NCBI GenBank assembly: GCA_020635955.1
Contig: JACJYW010000003.1
Coordinates: 248,001-312,000, forward strand
Reading direction: 5' to 3'
Source: Crocinitomicaceae bacterium
GTDB lineage: Bacteria; Bacteroidota; Bacteroidia; Flavobacteriales_D; Crocinitomicaceae
DNA length: 64,000 nucleotides
Positions 17,655-26,321 of the stretch are shown here, in pieces. The stretch's first letter is position 1, and each line of letters starts with the position of its first letter. Made by a program: the position numbers and the translations under genes. The notes under the pieces are model-generated. The model saw only the letters and a list, made by a program, of their open reading frames with translations, ran no database searches and was not told where the DNA came from.

Positions 17655-18362
17655 TTAGACTCCTAATATAAATACACAAGGGGTCTTATCAAACCTAAAG
17701 GGATTCTTTTTCCAATCAGCGATACTTTGAGTCACTATAGTCTCATTTGGCCCTGTGATATCTAAAGCTACACAAACCTTCATGTCTGAAGGACAATGTT
17801 TTATGAAATCTTTAAATATCACTTCATTACGATATGGTGTTTCAATGAAGATCTGACTGAAGGATGTTTTTTGCACCAAACCAATAATAAACTGAAGTTG
17901 TTTAGATCGATCCGGTTCCTTAACAGGTAAATACCCATTAAATGTAAAGCCCTGACCATTCATGCCACTTGCGGCCAAAGCCATTAATAAAGAAGATGGT
18001 CCAACTAAGGGAACAACTTTAACTCCATTTCTTTGAGCTTCAGCTACAATCAAATATCCCGGATCAGCCACGGCAGGGTAACCTGATTCAGAGATCAAGC
18101 CAACATCCTGACCATCCAGTAAATGGCGGATCACCTCTTTTTGATACGAATAATCATCATGTTTATCCTGCTCATAGAAGGTCGAATCATCTATCGGAAA
18201 TTCACGATCCATTTTTCGTAGAAACTGACGAGCTGTTTTAATTTTTTCTACAGCAAAAAAGCGAATAGGTTTAATGACTTCGGTATTATGAGATGGCAAT
18301 ACCTGACTCAATTCTGTATCAGCAATAGTTATCGGTATTATAAATAAAGTACCTCTAGCCAT
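17655..18362 (-). CDS. RsmI-related SAM-dependent methyltransferase (tetrapyrrole methylase fold)
   Basis: 235 residues. It shares the fold signature of RsmI (16S rRNA C1402 2'-O-methyltransferase): VGLISESGYPAVADPGY matches the RsmI segment with SDAGTP..SDPG, and PLVGPSSLLMALAASGM with GFTFNGYLP follow. The N-terminal motif of true RsmI (ATPIGN) is replaced by IPITIADTE, so this is the shorter paralogue common in Bacteroidota and its substrate is uncertain. It overlaps the phosphatase gene upstream by 8 nt and is probably co-transcribed with it. Confidence 0.8.
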   Translation of the reverse strand: MARGTLFIIPITIADTELSQVLPSHNTEVIKPIRFFAVEKIKTARQFLRKMDREFPIDDSTFYEQDKHDDYSYQKEVIRHLLDGQDVGLISESGYPAVADPGYLIVAEAQRNGVKVVPLVGPSSLLMALAASGMNGQGFTFNGYLPVKEPDRSKQLQFIIGLVQKTSFSQIFIETPYRNEVIFKDFIKHCPSDMKVCVALDITGPNETIVTQSIADWKKNPFRFDKTPCVFILGV

Positions 18363-18810
18363 ACTTTTCTATGATCACATCTGTCGCTTCATCCAACAGA
18401 TCAAAAACATGTTGAAACCCTTCATCTCCGCCATAATAAGGATCAGGAACTGCCTGATTGGCTCCGGGTTGGATCTCATTTAGGATCATTTTAACCTTAG
18501 AAATCTCGACTTCAGATTCGGCCAAAGAGAGAATGTTATTATAATTGGATTGATCCATGGCATAGATAATATCAAATCGATCAAAATCTGCCGGCACAAA
18601 TTGTCTTGCTCTCAGATCGTCAATATCTACCCCATTCTGCTTAGCCGTAGCTCTCATTCTCCTGTCTGGAGCTTCACCTATGTGAAAAGAGGAAGTACCA
18701 GCCGAATCAGTTTCAATATTTAGTCCCTGATCTTTTACCTTTTGTCTTAGGATACCTTCGGCAATTGGAGATCTGCAAATATTGCCCAAACAGACCATTA
18801 ATATTTTCAT
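18355..18810 (-). CDS. Low-molecular-weight protein tyrosine phosphatase
   Basis: 151 residues. The P-loop CLGNICRS begins at Cys7 and gives the C-x5-R-S active site; the general-acid Asp lies in VPDPYYGG near residue 117. Members dephosphorylate tyrosine in cytoplasmic proteins, often tied to exopolysaccharide kinases, though no such kinase is in this window. It lies directly downstream of dnaA (after a terminator) and overlaps the next gene by 8 nt; the dnaA-LMW-phosphatase-methyltransferase order is one I know from many Flavobacteriia. Confidence 0.9.
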   Translation of the reverse strand: MKILMVCLGNICRSPIAEGILRQKVKDQGLNIETDSAGTSSFHIGEAPDRRMRATAKQNGVDIDDLRARQFVPADFDRFDIIYAMDQSNYNNILSLAESEVEISKVKMILNEIQPGANQAVPDPYYGGDEGFQHVFDLLDEATDVIIEKYG

Positions 18811-18819
18811 ATAATCAAC

Positions 18820-18850
18820 AAAAAAATCCCCCCGACTTGGCCGGAGGGAT
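18820..18850 (-). terminator. Rho-independent terminator of dnaA
   Basis: On the minus strand ATCCCTCCG pairs with CGGGGGGAT (one G-U), loop of 7, followed by a T run. It lies 4 nt after the dnaA stop codon. Confidence 0.85.
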
Positions 18851-18854
18851 TTAA

Positions 18855-20294
18855 TTAATTTACATTTAGTTTTTTCTCAAGATCTTCAAGATATCCCCTA
18901 AATTGTTTATCTGTTTCAGCAAGATTATTTACAGTTCTGCAGGCATGCAATACTGTAGCGTGGTCTTTTCCACCACATTGAGCTCCAATACTTGCCAATG
19001 ACCATTTTGTCATTTTCTTAGCAAAATACATGGCGATCTGTCTTGCCTGTACCACCTCTCTTTTTCTTGTTTTTGATTTTAACAACTCAATTGGCAAGTT
19101 GAAATAATCACAAACGATCTTGTGGATGTAATCCATTGAAACTTCTCTGGCTGTGTTCTTCACAAAAGTGTCGATCATCTTTTTAGCCAGCTCGATCGTA
19201 ATAGCTTTCTTATTCAGAGAAGCTTGTGCGATCAACGAAGTCAATGCTCCCTCCATTTCTCTGATGTTTGTATTGATACTGTAAGCCAGGTATTCAATTA
19301 CATCATCCGGAAGGGTTACTCCATTTCCATAAATTTTTCGTTTCAGAATAGCGATTCTAGTCTCTAAACCAGGTGCCTGCACATCTGCCGACAGTCCCCA
19401 TTTGAATCTTGATAACAATCTCTGCTCAATTCCTTTCATTTCAACTGGTGCCTTATCAGCCGTTAGCACTAATTGTTTGCCACTTTGATGCAAGTGATTA
19501 AAAATGTGGAAGAAAGCATCCTGAGTCTTTTCTTTTCCTGCAAAGAATTGAACATCATCAATGATCAACACATCCATTAACTTATAGAAGTTGATGAAAT
19601 CATTTGTTGTGTTGTTTTTGATCGAGTCAATAAATTGACGGGTAAATGTCTCGGCTTGAGCGTATAATACGGTCTTATTAGGAAACTGATTTTTAATACC
19701 AATTCCAATCGCATGAGCCAAATGAGTTTTACCTAATCCTACACCTCCATAGATCAAAAGTGGGTTAAAGGCAGTTCCTCCTGGCTTATTAGCAACGGCA
19801 TAAGCAGCTGATCGAGCCAATCGGTTACAATCACCTTCTACAAAATTGTCAAACGAGTAAGTAGGGTTTAAGTTAGAATCAACATTTACCTTCTTAAGAC
19901 CAGGGATCACGAACGGGTTGCGTATTGGATTATCGCCAATATTCAACGGCATTGAAACCGGAGTGTTCGATAAATTCTTTTTACTAGAAGTTGGAAGCTT
20001 AACTGTGTAAGGGGTCTTTTTGCTATCGGCACTTCTATCCATAATAATAGAGTACTCTAATTTAGCATCAGGACCAATTTCTTTTTTGATCACTTTTTTA
20101 AGCAGATCAATGTAATGCTCCTCTAACCACTCGTAAAAGAAATGTGACGGAACCTGAAGAGTAAGAACCTTATTCTTGAATCTTATCGGAGTGATCGGCT
20201 CGAACCAAGTCTTATAGCTTTGTAGGCTAATATTATCCTTGATAACTTTGAGGCAATCCTCCCAAATAGACTCATGATTTTTTGTGTTCTTCAT
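18855..20294 (-). CDS. dnaA: Chromosomal replication initiator protein DnaA
   Basis: 479 residues. Domain I (about 1-90) opens with WEDCLKVIKDNISLQSYKTWF. The AAA+ domain has Walker A GGVGLGKTHL and Walker B LIIDDVQF, sensor region LTADKAPVEM and an arginine-finger segment QRLLSRFKWG. Domain IV carries the DNA-binding signature CGGKDHATVLHACRTV near residue 445. It binds DnaA boxes and opens oriC in an ATP-dependent way. Start ATG at 20292-20294. The upstream 227 bp are very AT-rich and separate it from a divergent thioesterase gene. Confidence 0.97.
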   Translation of the reverse strand: MKNTKNHESIWEDCLKVIKDNISLQSYKTWFEPITPIRFKNKVLTLQVPSHFFYEWLEEHYIDLLKKVIKKEIGPDAKLEYSIIMDRSADSKKTPYTVKLPTSSKKNLSNTPVSMPLNIGDNPIRNPFVIPGLKKVNVDSNLNPTYSFDNFVEGDCNRLARSAAYAVANKPGGTAFNPLLIYGGVGLGKTHLAHAIGIGIKNQFPNKTVLYAQAETFTRQFIDSIKNNTTNDFINFYKLMDVLIIDDVQFFAGKEKTQDAFFHIFNHLHQSGKQLVLTADKAPVEMKGIEQRLLSRFKWGLSADVQAPGLETRIAILKRKIYGNGVTLPDDVIEYLAYSINTNIREMEGALTSLIAQASLNKKAITIELAKKMIDTFVKNTAREVSMDYIHKIVCDYFNLPIELLKSKTRKREVVQARQIAMYFAKKMTKWSLASIGAQCGGKDHATVLHACRTVNNLAETDKQFRGYLEDLEKKLNVN

Positions 20295-20521
20295 TCAGGT
20301 ACGGGTTATAAAAAAGTTATGTGAAATAACGCTTTTGATCCCTCAAAAGCAGGAAGCAAATATTCACATAAAAAAGTTATAAAAAAAATAAAATTCGGGT
20401 TGTTTTTTAAAAAATTTTTACTTCCCTTTTTTTATCAAAATTTGTCAAAAAAAATCGTTGGAGGAAAGAAAATAATTCTATTTTAAGCAACAATTTTTTA
20501 AGGTTCTAGCAATATAACAAA
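20295..20521. promoter_or_regulatory. AT-rich region between dnaA and thioesterase gene
   Basis: Contains an inverted pair TTATGTGAA (20318-20326) and TTCACATAA (20363-20371), each next to AAAAAAGTTAT blocks, and long A/T runs. ATATTCACA (20360-20368) is one mismatch from the DnaA box TTATNCACA. This could be the dnaA promoter with autoregulation; I do not see a cluster of boxes sufficient to call an origin. Confidence 0.3.
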
Positions 20522-20926
20522 ATGTTCGTACATAGCACTCACATACGCATAAGATATAGCGAAACAGACCAAATGGGTTACTGTTATTATGGCAATTATG
20601 CCCAATTTTTTGAAATTGGAAGGGTAGAAACCCTCCGAGCCGTTGGAATCAGTTATAAAGAACTTGAAGCCCGTTGCATTATGTTACCGGTAGTTGAACT
20701 CAATGTTAAATATATTAAACCGGCACTTTATGACGATCTGATCGAAATCAGAACATTTTTAAAGAAGGTTCCGGGAGTTAAAATTGAATTCGATTATGAA
20801 CTTTACAATGAAAAAAATGAGCTTTTAACAAAGGCTTATACTTCGCTCGTATTTATATCTTCTGAAACAATGAAACCCATGGCGGCCCCTGTTGATCTGA
20901 TCGATAAAATAAAGACTTTGATGTAA
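20522..20926 (+). CDS. Acyl-CoA thioesterase, YbgC/4HBT hotdog family
   Basis: 134 residues. The N-terminal RIRYSETDQMGYCYYGNY contains the Asp and Tyr/Asn pattern of the YbgC/FcbC group (usual form R-Y-x-[DE]-T-D-x-x-G), followed by FFEIGRVETLRAVG. It hydrolyses acyl-CoA thioesters in the cytoplasm; the chain length cannot be inferred. The start ATG (20522) leaves the conserved strand intact. It is divergent from dnaA and convergent with a small lipoprotein. Confidence 0.88.
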   Translation: MFVHSTHIRIRYSETDQMGYCYYGNYAQFFEIGRVETLRAVGISYKELEARCIMLPVVELNVKYIKPALYDDLIEIRTFLKKVPGVKIEFDYELYNEKNELLTKAYTSLVFISSETMKPMAAPVDLIDKIKTLM

Positions 20927-21217
20927 TTACAGATCCACGCAGGTAAAACTGAAATTATCTAAAAGTGTAGTATCCTTTTTATTTTGATAGTATTGCTCAA
21001 TGGTAAATTCCTGATCTTTCTTTATACATTCCTCAGAAAAATTGGCACCACTCTCATCCTGCAAAATACCAGATAGTGTATCGGTCTTCTCTACTTCACC
21101 ATTCACTGTTTGTTGAATAGTAGTGACCGTGTATTTATAAGAACATCTTTTGCATTTCTCACATGAGGTCATTAAAACCAATCCAACTACACCTATTATA
21201 TATAAGGAACGAAACAT
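20927..21217 (-). CDS. Small lipoprotein, Cys-rich, unknown function
   Basis: 96 residues from the ATG at 21217 (MFRSLYIIGVVGLVLMTSCE), giving a lipobox with Cys about residue 19. The longer open frame starts inside the divergent mnmD gene and would bury the signal. After the lipidated Cys come two more Cys in KCKRCSYKY, then Cys in EECIKKDQ and FTCVDL; four mature Cys could form two disulfides. No family recognised. Its stop directly abuts the stop of the convergent thioesterase gene. Confidence 0.6.
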   Translation of the reverse strand: MFRSLYIIGVVGLVLMTSCEKCKRCSYKYTVTTIQQTVNGEVEKTDTLSGILQDESGANFSEECIKKDQEFTIEQYYQNKKDTTLLDNFSFTCVDL

Positions 21218-21251
21218 ACATTTGCAATTTGACTCCAAAGATACAAAACTC

Positions 21252-21920
21252 ATGAAGAGCAAGATTATTGTTACTGATGACAATTCAAAAACTTTGTTAA
21301 TTCCAGCGTTGAATGAGACCTATCACTCTACAAAAGGAGCAATAACAGAGGCGCTTCACGTATTTATAAAGGAAGGCATCCAACATCTTGACCAAAAAGA
21401 GCTTTGCATTTTTGAAATGGGATTTGGCACCGGATTAAATGCCATCCTTACCCTAGATTATGCCTTAAAAAACAAAATAAAGGTGGATTACCAATGCATT
21501 GAAGCTCATCCATTGAATGTTGATACCATCCTAGAAATGAATTATTTGACTGAGCTTGGTTTGGAATTTTTAAATGAGGAATATCTAAAGATGCACTCCT
21601 GCCCTTCAGACCATCACATTCAATTATCTAACAATTTTGGATTCACCAAACATCTTTCCCAAATTGAAGATCAAACCTTGAGTTCAGCTCAGTACGACCT
21701 CATTTTTTATGACGCTTTCGGCCCTAAAGTTCAGCCTCATTTATGGCAAGAAGGGGTACTGTCTAAAATTGTGAAAAGTATGAAGCCGGGTGCAGTGCTT
21801 GTGACTTATTGTGCACAAGGTGCTTTTAAGAGAACACTAAAACAACTTGGATTAGAAGTGGAAAGCATACCTGGTCCTCCCGGAAAAAGAGAAATGACAA
21901 GAGCCACGAAAAACTTTTAA
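21252..21920 (+). CDS. mnmD: tRNA U34 methyltransferase MnmD (MnmC N-terminal domain type)
   Basis: 222 residues from the ATG at 21252. The SAM-binding motif is IFEMGFGTGLNAIL near residue 54; IFYDAFGPKVQPHLW near 155 is the conserved D-A-F-x-P block; the end has YCAQGAFKRTL and GPPGKREMTRA. This matches the methyltransferase half of MnmC, which converts nm5s2U34 to mnm5s2U34 in tRNA, here without the FAD oxidase half. Upstream codons in frame overlap the divergent lipoprotein gene and are not used. Confidence 0.85.
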   Translation: MKSKIIVTDDNSKTLLIPALNETYHSTKGAITEALHVFIKEGIQHLDQKELCIFEMGFGTGLNAILTLDYALKNKIKVDYQCIEAHPLNVDTILEMNYLTELGLEFLNEEYLKMHSCPSDHHIQLSNNFGFTKHLSQIEDQTLSSAQYDLIFYDAFGPKVQPHLWQEGVLSKIVKSMKPGAVLVTYCAQGAFKRTLKQLGLEVESIPGPPGKREMTRATKNF

Positions 21921-22003
21921 TTATTCGTTGATTACTTTTTATCAAACGAAATTCGGCGTATAAAAAAACTGTCTACTTTTAGCTCTTATTCAAGTAATTA
22001 AAC

Positions 22004-22855
22004 ATGGCAGATATCTTTACCTTTCATAATATTGGAACCTTATTCATGTTGATCCTTTTACAAGCCGTGTTAGGATTCGATAACCTCCTTTACATTTCCT
22101 TAGAATCAAAAAAGGTTGAACCAGAACAAAGAAAAAGAGTTCGAGTAATTGGTATTTCGTTGGCTATTGTTTTAAGAATTGGATTGCTTTTCTTACTAAT
22201 GACACTGATCACCTTGTTTCAAGACGAACTCTTTGCTATTAATATAGGTGATAAAGTAGCCTCCAGTTTTAACGGACATAGCCTCATTGTATTATTTGGA
22301 GGAGGATTCATCATTTACACAGCCATGAAGGAGATCTGGCACATGATCTCTCATGAAAGTTTAGAGGAAGATAAGGCAGATGATAGAAAGAAAAAAAGCG
22401 CCACCAGCGTAATAGTAATGATCGTTCTGATGAATTTGGTATTTTCATTTGATTCGATATTGAGTGCAATGGCTCTAACCAGCACAATTGACAATGACAC
22501 GGCAGAACTCATATTAATGTCTATTGCAATAGTTGTAAGTGGTATCATGATGATCTTCCTGGCTAATAGAGTTGCCCGATTTCTGGAGAAGAACAGAATG
22601 TTTGAAGTTCTTGGACTATTTGTCCTTTTCCTGGTTGGCGTTATGTTATTGACAGAAGGGGGTCATTTAGCAGATATTGTACTTTGGGGCCACCCTATCC
22701 TTCCTATGAACAAAGCCACTTTCTACTTTGTGATCATCATATTAGTATTAGTAGATATTGTACAAAGCAAATATCAAAAGAAGATCATCCGATTGGAACA
22801 GGCTGAAGAGAATAGAGAGAGAAAAGAAAAAAACAAATCAAATTTCAGTGATTAA
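22004..22855 (+). CDS. TerC-family integral membrane protein
   Basis: 283 residues with about seven membrane helices. The paired motifs GFDNLLYIS (helix 1) and FSFDSILSAMA (mid protein) contain the Asp residues characteristic of TerC, and an acidic/basic cytoplasmic loop (EEDKADDRKKK) separates the halves. TerC proteins are linked to tellurite resistance and to metal (Mn) export during protein secretion; the exact role here is unknown. The stop codon is immediately followed by the ligA start (TAAATG), so the two are probably co-translated. Confidence 0.88.
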   Translation: MADIFTFHNIGTLFMLILLQAVLGFDNLLYISLESKKVEPEQRKRVRVIGISLAIVLRIGLLFLLMTLITLFQDELFAINIGDKVASSFNGHSLIVLFGGGFIIYTAMKEIWHMISHESLEEDKADDRKKKSATSVIVMIVLMNLVFSFDSILSAMALTSTIDNDTAELILMSIAIVVSGIMMIFLANRVARFLEKNRMFEVLGLFVLFLVGVMLLTEGGHLADIVLWGHPILPMNKATFYFVIIILVLVDIVQSKYQKKIIRLEQAEENRERKEKNKSNFSD

Positions 22856-24865
22856 ATGAGCGAGGAGATCAAACAACGAATTTTAAAGCTCTCAGCTGAG
22901 ATCAATCAGCACAACTACAATTACTATGTAAAAAGTGCTCCCACCATCTCAGATTATGAATTTGACCAATTGCTCAAAGAATTAGAGGAATTAGAAGCAC
23001 AACATCCTGAATACGCTTTTGAAAATAGCCCTACCAAACGCGTTGGTGGTGACATTACCAGGAAATTTGAAACGGTTCAACATCAATACCCAATGCTATC
23101 CTTATCTAATACTTACTCTGAAGATGAGATAAGAGATTGGGAAGATCGCATACACAAATTATCAGACACAAATATCACCTATGTATGTGAATTAAAATAT
23201 GACGGTGTCGCGATTGGAATAAGATACAAAAATGGTCAGTTAACACAAGCCGTTACAAGGGGTGATGGTACTCAGGGAGAAGATGTTACTACTAACGTTA
23301 AAACCATTAAAACGATCCCTTTATCGGTTTCTTCTGATGCTCCCACCGAATTTGAAATTAGAGGTGAAATTTTCTTTCCATTGGACAATTTCAATCGACT
23401 GAATGAACAAAAAAGAATTGCGGGAGAAGAACTTTACGCAAACCCTAGAAACACAGCAAGCGGAACCCTAAAGCTGCAAGACAGCAAGGTAGTTGCTGAA
23501 AGAGGGCTGGATTGCTATTTATATGGTGTATATGGTGAAGACCTTGAATTCAACAGTCATTCTGAAGCCGTTGAAACTGCAGAAAAATGGGGCTTTAAGA
23601 CACCAGATCCGGCAAAGCAAATGATCAAAAAATGTGCATCCATTGATGAGATCATGTTGTTTATACACTATTGGGACAAGGAGCGCAAGAAACTGCCATT
23701 TGAGATTGACGGGGTCGTCATTAAAGTTGATAATTACGATCAACAGGAACAGCTGGGATTTACAGCCAAAAGCCCAAGATGGGCCATAGCCTACAAATTC
23801 AAAGCTGAACAGGTTAGGACACGACTAAATGAAGTCACCTACCAGGTAGGTAGAACAGGCGCCATTACACCTGTAGCCAATTTAGAGCCGGTTCAACTGG
23901 CAGGCACAACGGTAAAAAGGGCTTCCCTGCATAATCAGGATCAAATTGAAAAACTTGAACTTCATATAGGAGATCAGGTCTTTGTAGAAAAAGGTGGTGA
24001 GATCATCCCAAAAATAGTTGGAGTTGATCTTGAATTCAGAGGAGAAGCTGATGAAGCTGTAGCTTTCATCTCAACTTGTCCTGAATGCGGAACACCACTT
24101 ATCAGAAGAGATGGTGAAGCACAACACTATTGCCCAAATGAGACAGGTTGTCCACCTCAAATAAAAGGGAAGATCGAGCATTTTATCTCTAGAAAAGCAA
24201 TGAACATTGAAGGATTAGGTCCTGAAACCATTGATCTGCTTTATCAGGAAGGCTTGATCAACGATTATGCAGATCTATATGATCTTACCTTCTCCCAAAT
24301 TGTAGGCTTAGAAAGAATGGCTGATAAATCTGCCAACAATGCGCTTGCCAGTATTGAAGCTTCATTGCAAGTACCTTTTGAACGCGTTCTATATGCCCTT
24401 GGAATAAGACATGTAGGAGAAACTGTTTCAAAAAATCTTGCACGTTATTTTGGTTCGTTAGACCAATTAAAAGCCGCAAGCTTTGACGAACTGGTGGCCG
24501 TCAACGATATCGGAGAAAAAATTGCTATTTCTATTCAGGAGTTCTTCTTAGATCCCAAAAATCTGGACATCATAGACCGATTGAAAGCTGTTGGGATAAA
24601 ATTTGATATCGAGAAACAAGAAGGAAGTTCAGAAACTTTAAATGGACTTACCTTTGTCATTTCAGGGGTATTTGAGAGAATTAGCCGAGATGAATTGAAA
24701 GAATTAATAGAACAGAACGGAGGGAAAAATACGGGGTCCATTTCTGCCAAAACATCCTATTTGGTTGCTGGGGAAAATATGGGTCCGGCGAAGCTAGAAA
24801 AGGCTGAAAAGCTAGGAGTAAAAATTATTTCTGAAGATGATTTTCTAACAATGATAGGAGGTTAA
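22856..24865 (+). CDS. ligA: NAD-dependent DNA ligase LigA
   Basis: 669 residues, the usual length. Adenylation domain: the nucleotidyl Lys lies in ELKYDGVAIGIRY (about residue 118), followed by GDGTQGEDVT and RGEIFFP. OB fold near 320-400 (QVGRTGAITPVANLEPV), Zn finger with four Cys (CPECG, YCPN, GCPP), HhH repeats, and a C-terminal BRCT domain (GLTFVISGVFERISRDEL, about 590-669). It seals nicks during replication and repair using NAD. First in a tight run with the next two genes. Confidence 0.97.
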   Translation: MSEEIKQRILKLSAEINQHNYNYYVKSAPTISDYEFDQLLKELEELEAQHPEYAFENSPTKRVGGDITRKFETVQHQYPMLSLSNTYSEDEIRDWEDRIHKLSDTNITYVCELKYDGVAIGIRYKNGQLTQAVTRGDGTQGEDVTTNVKTIKTIPLSVSSDAPTEFEIRGEIFFPLDNFNRLNEQKRIAGEELYANPRNTASGTLKLQDSKVVAERGLDCYLYGVYGEDLEFNSHSEAVETAEKWGFKTPDPAKQMIKKCASIDEIMLFIHYWDKERKKLPFEIDGVVIKVDNYDQQEQLGFTAKSPRWAIAYKFKAEQVRTRLNEVTYQVGRTGAITPVANLEPVQLAGTTVKRASLHNQDQIEKLELHIGDQVFVEKGGEIIPKIVGVDLEFRGEADEAVAFISTCPECGTPLIRRDGEAQHYCPNETGCPPQIKGKIEHFISRKAMNIEGLGPETIDLLYQEGLINDYADLYDLTFSQIVGLERMADKSANNALASIEASLQVPFERVLYALGIRHVGETVSKNLARYFGSLDQLKAASFDELVAVNDIGEKIAISIQEFFLDPKNLDIIDRLKAVGIKFDIEKQEGSSETLNGLTFVISGVFERISRDELKELIEQNGGKNTGSISAKTSYLVAGENMGPAKLEKAEKLGVKIISEDDFLTMIGG

Positions 24866-24867
24866 TA

Positions 24868-25377
24868 ATGAATCAAGTCAAGAATTCTTTTCTGAAGAAA
24901 AAATCAGAGATCATCATCAATAGAAACGTTTGGTTAAAAGCACCAGATGATATTAAAAGTGTTTTGATCGTATCCGATCAGGAAAACCAATCTCTGAAGC
25001 GCAAAGTAGAAGAACTATTGCCTTCTGCCAGCGTGTATCATCTTTTTTTAAGGGAGATCAAGGAAGATCGATCCACTGGATTTTACCATACAGTTCACAA
25101 AACCGACTTTAATTTAACAGGAGCGTTAAAAAATGATAAATTGATTAATCTAGAAAAGATGTCAACAGAATTGCTCCTAGATTTGTCTTCTGGTTCAGAA
25201 TTGCTGAAATATTTCGTAAATCGTAGTGTGTCGTCTTTGAAGATCGGAAATATAAATACGACCTCCCCGTCTTACTACGATTTGCTGGTTCAATACGAAG
25301 CTGATCTTTCGAAAACCGTTGATAATATATATGATAAACTAATCAAGTTAACGCAAAATGCAAGTAAACAAGTTTAA
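24868..25377 (+). CDS. Conserved hypothetical protein between ligA and dapA (DUF6913-like)
   Basis: 169 residues, soluble, no signal peptide. Recognisable blocks are KSVLIVSDQEN near residue 33, FYHTVHKTDFNL near 75, and STELLLDLSSGSELLKYFV near 98, ending in a helical region. I recall proteins of this kind between ligA and dapA in other Flavobacteriia (annotated DUF6913), but no function is known to me. It starts 2 nt after ligA and overlaps dapA by 20 nt, so it is most likely translated with both. Confidence 0.65.
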   Translation: MNQVKNSFLKKKSEIIINRNVWLKAPDDIKSVLIVSDQENQSLKRKVEELLPSASVYHLFLREIKEDRSTGFYHTVHKTDFNLTGALKNDKLINLEKMSTELLLDLSSGSELLKYFVNRSVSSLKIGNINTTSPSYYDLLVQYEADLSKTVDNIYDKLIKLTQNASKQV

Positions 25378-26248
25378 AGGTTTAGGAGTTGCTATGGTTA
25401 CTCCATTTACTTCCACAGGTGAAGTAGATTATCCTGCTTTAGAAAAATTAACCAACTTTTTGATCGAAGGTGGAATTGATTACCTGGTGGTGCAGGGAAC
25501 TACTGGAGAATCACCGGTATTAACAAAAGAAGAAAAACAAAAAGTTTTAGATACTGTTTGTAAGACCAACAATAAGCGTTTACCTATTGTTTTTGGCATT
25601 GGCGGCAACAATACGGCTGCCGTAGTTAGTGATTTCGATCATTATAACCTTTCACAGGTGGACGGAATCCTATCGGCTTCTCCCTATTACAACAAACCCA
25701 CGCAAGCTGGAATTTACGCGCATTATGCTGCTATAAGTAAGGCGTCAAAATTGCCAATCATTGTATACAATGTTCCGGGCAGAACCTCTTCAAATATAAC
25801 AGCAGAAACGACCTTAAAACTAGCTCGTGATTTTGATAATATCGTTGCCGTGAAAGAAGCTTCAGGTAACATGGAGCAGATCATGGACATCATCCAAAAC
25901 AAACCAAGCAATTTCCTTGTTATTTCAGGTGATGACGCTATTACACTTCCTATTTTGGCAGTGGGTGGTGACGGAGTGATCTCAGTTGTAGGAAATGCGT
26001 TTCCTCAACAGTTCTCTTCAATGGTAAAAGCCGGAATGGCTGACAAAATGGATGAAGCGAGAAAATGGCATTACCATGTACTACCAATTATCAGTAAGCT
26101 TTTTGCAGAAGGAAATCCTGGTGGAATCAAGGAATCTTTGGTGGAGTTGAACATCATGTCAAACACCCTTAGATTACCTCTTGTGAATGTGAGTGAAAAT
26201 CTTCAGAAAGAAATAAAAGAGCTGACACGTAACATTTATAAAAGCTAG
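25358..26248 (+). CDS. dapA: 4-hydroxy-tetrahydrodipicolinate synthase
   Basis: 296 residues. The TIM-barrel aldolase has GTTGESPVL near residue 47, the catalytic Tyr in YNVPGRT (about 140), the Schiff-base Lys in AVKEASG (about 168), and GDDAITLP. It condenses pyruvate with aspartate semialdehyde, the first committed step to diaminopimelate and lysine. The first 20 nt overlap the preceding hypothetical gene, suggesting coupling. Confidence 0.95.
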   Translation: MQVNKFKGLGVAMVTPFTSTGEVDYPALEKLTNFLIEGGIDYLVVQGTTGESPVLTKEEKQKVLDTVCKTNNKRLPIVFGIGGNNTAAVVSDFDHYNLSQVDGILSASPYYNKPTQAGIYAHYAAISKASKLPIIVYNVPGRTSSNITAETTLKLARDFDNIVAVKEASGNMEQIMDIIQNKPSNFLVISGDDAITLPILAVGGDGVISVVGNAFPQQFSSMVKAGMADKMDEARKWHYHVLPIISKLFAEGNPGGIKESLVELNIMSNTLRLPLVNVSENLQKEIKELTRNIYKS

Positions 26249-26271
26249 GCGTATCAACAACAAAAAAATAT

Positions 26272-26279
26272 TATATTTG
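26272..26279 (+). promoter_or_regulatory. -7 element TATATTTG of the lipoprotein gene
   Basis: A perfect TAnnTTTG match 42 nt before the ATG at 26322. No TTTG is found 19 bp upstream, so the promoter call is moderate. Confidence 0.4.
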
Positions 26280-26321
26280 TTTCGTTCCGATACGTTTGGA
26301 ACCCCTTATACTTAAGAATAA

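Noticed and set aside
20295..20521. Firm call of oriC next to dnaA
   Set aside because: Only one near-match DnaA box is visible, and skew cannot be judged from this window.
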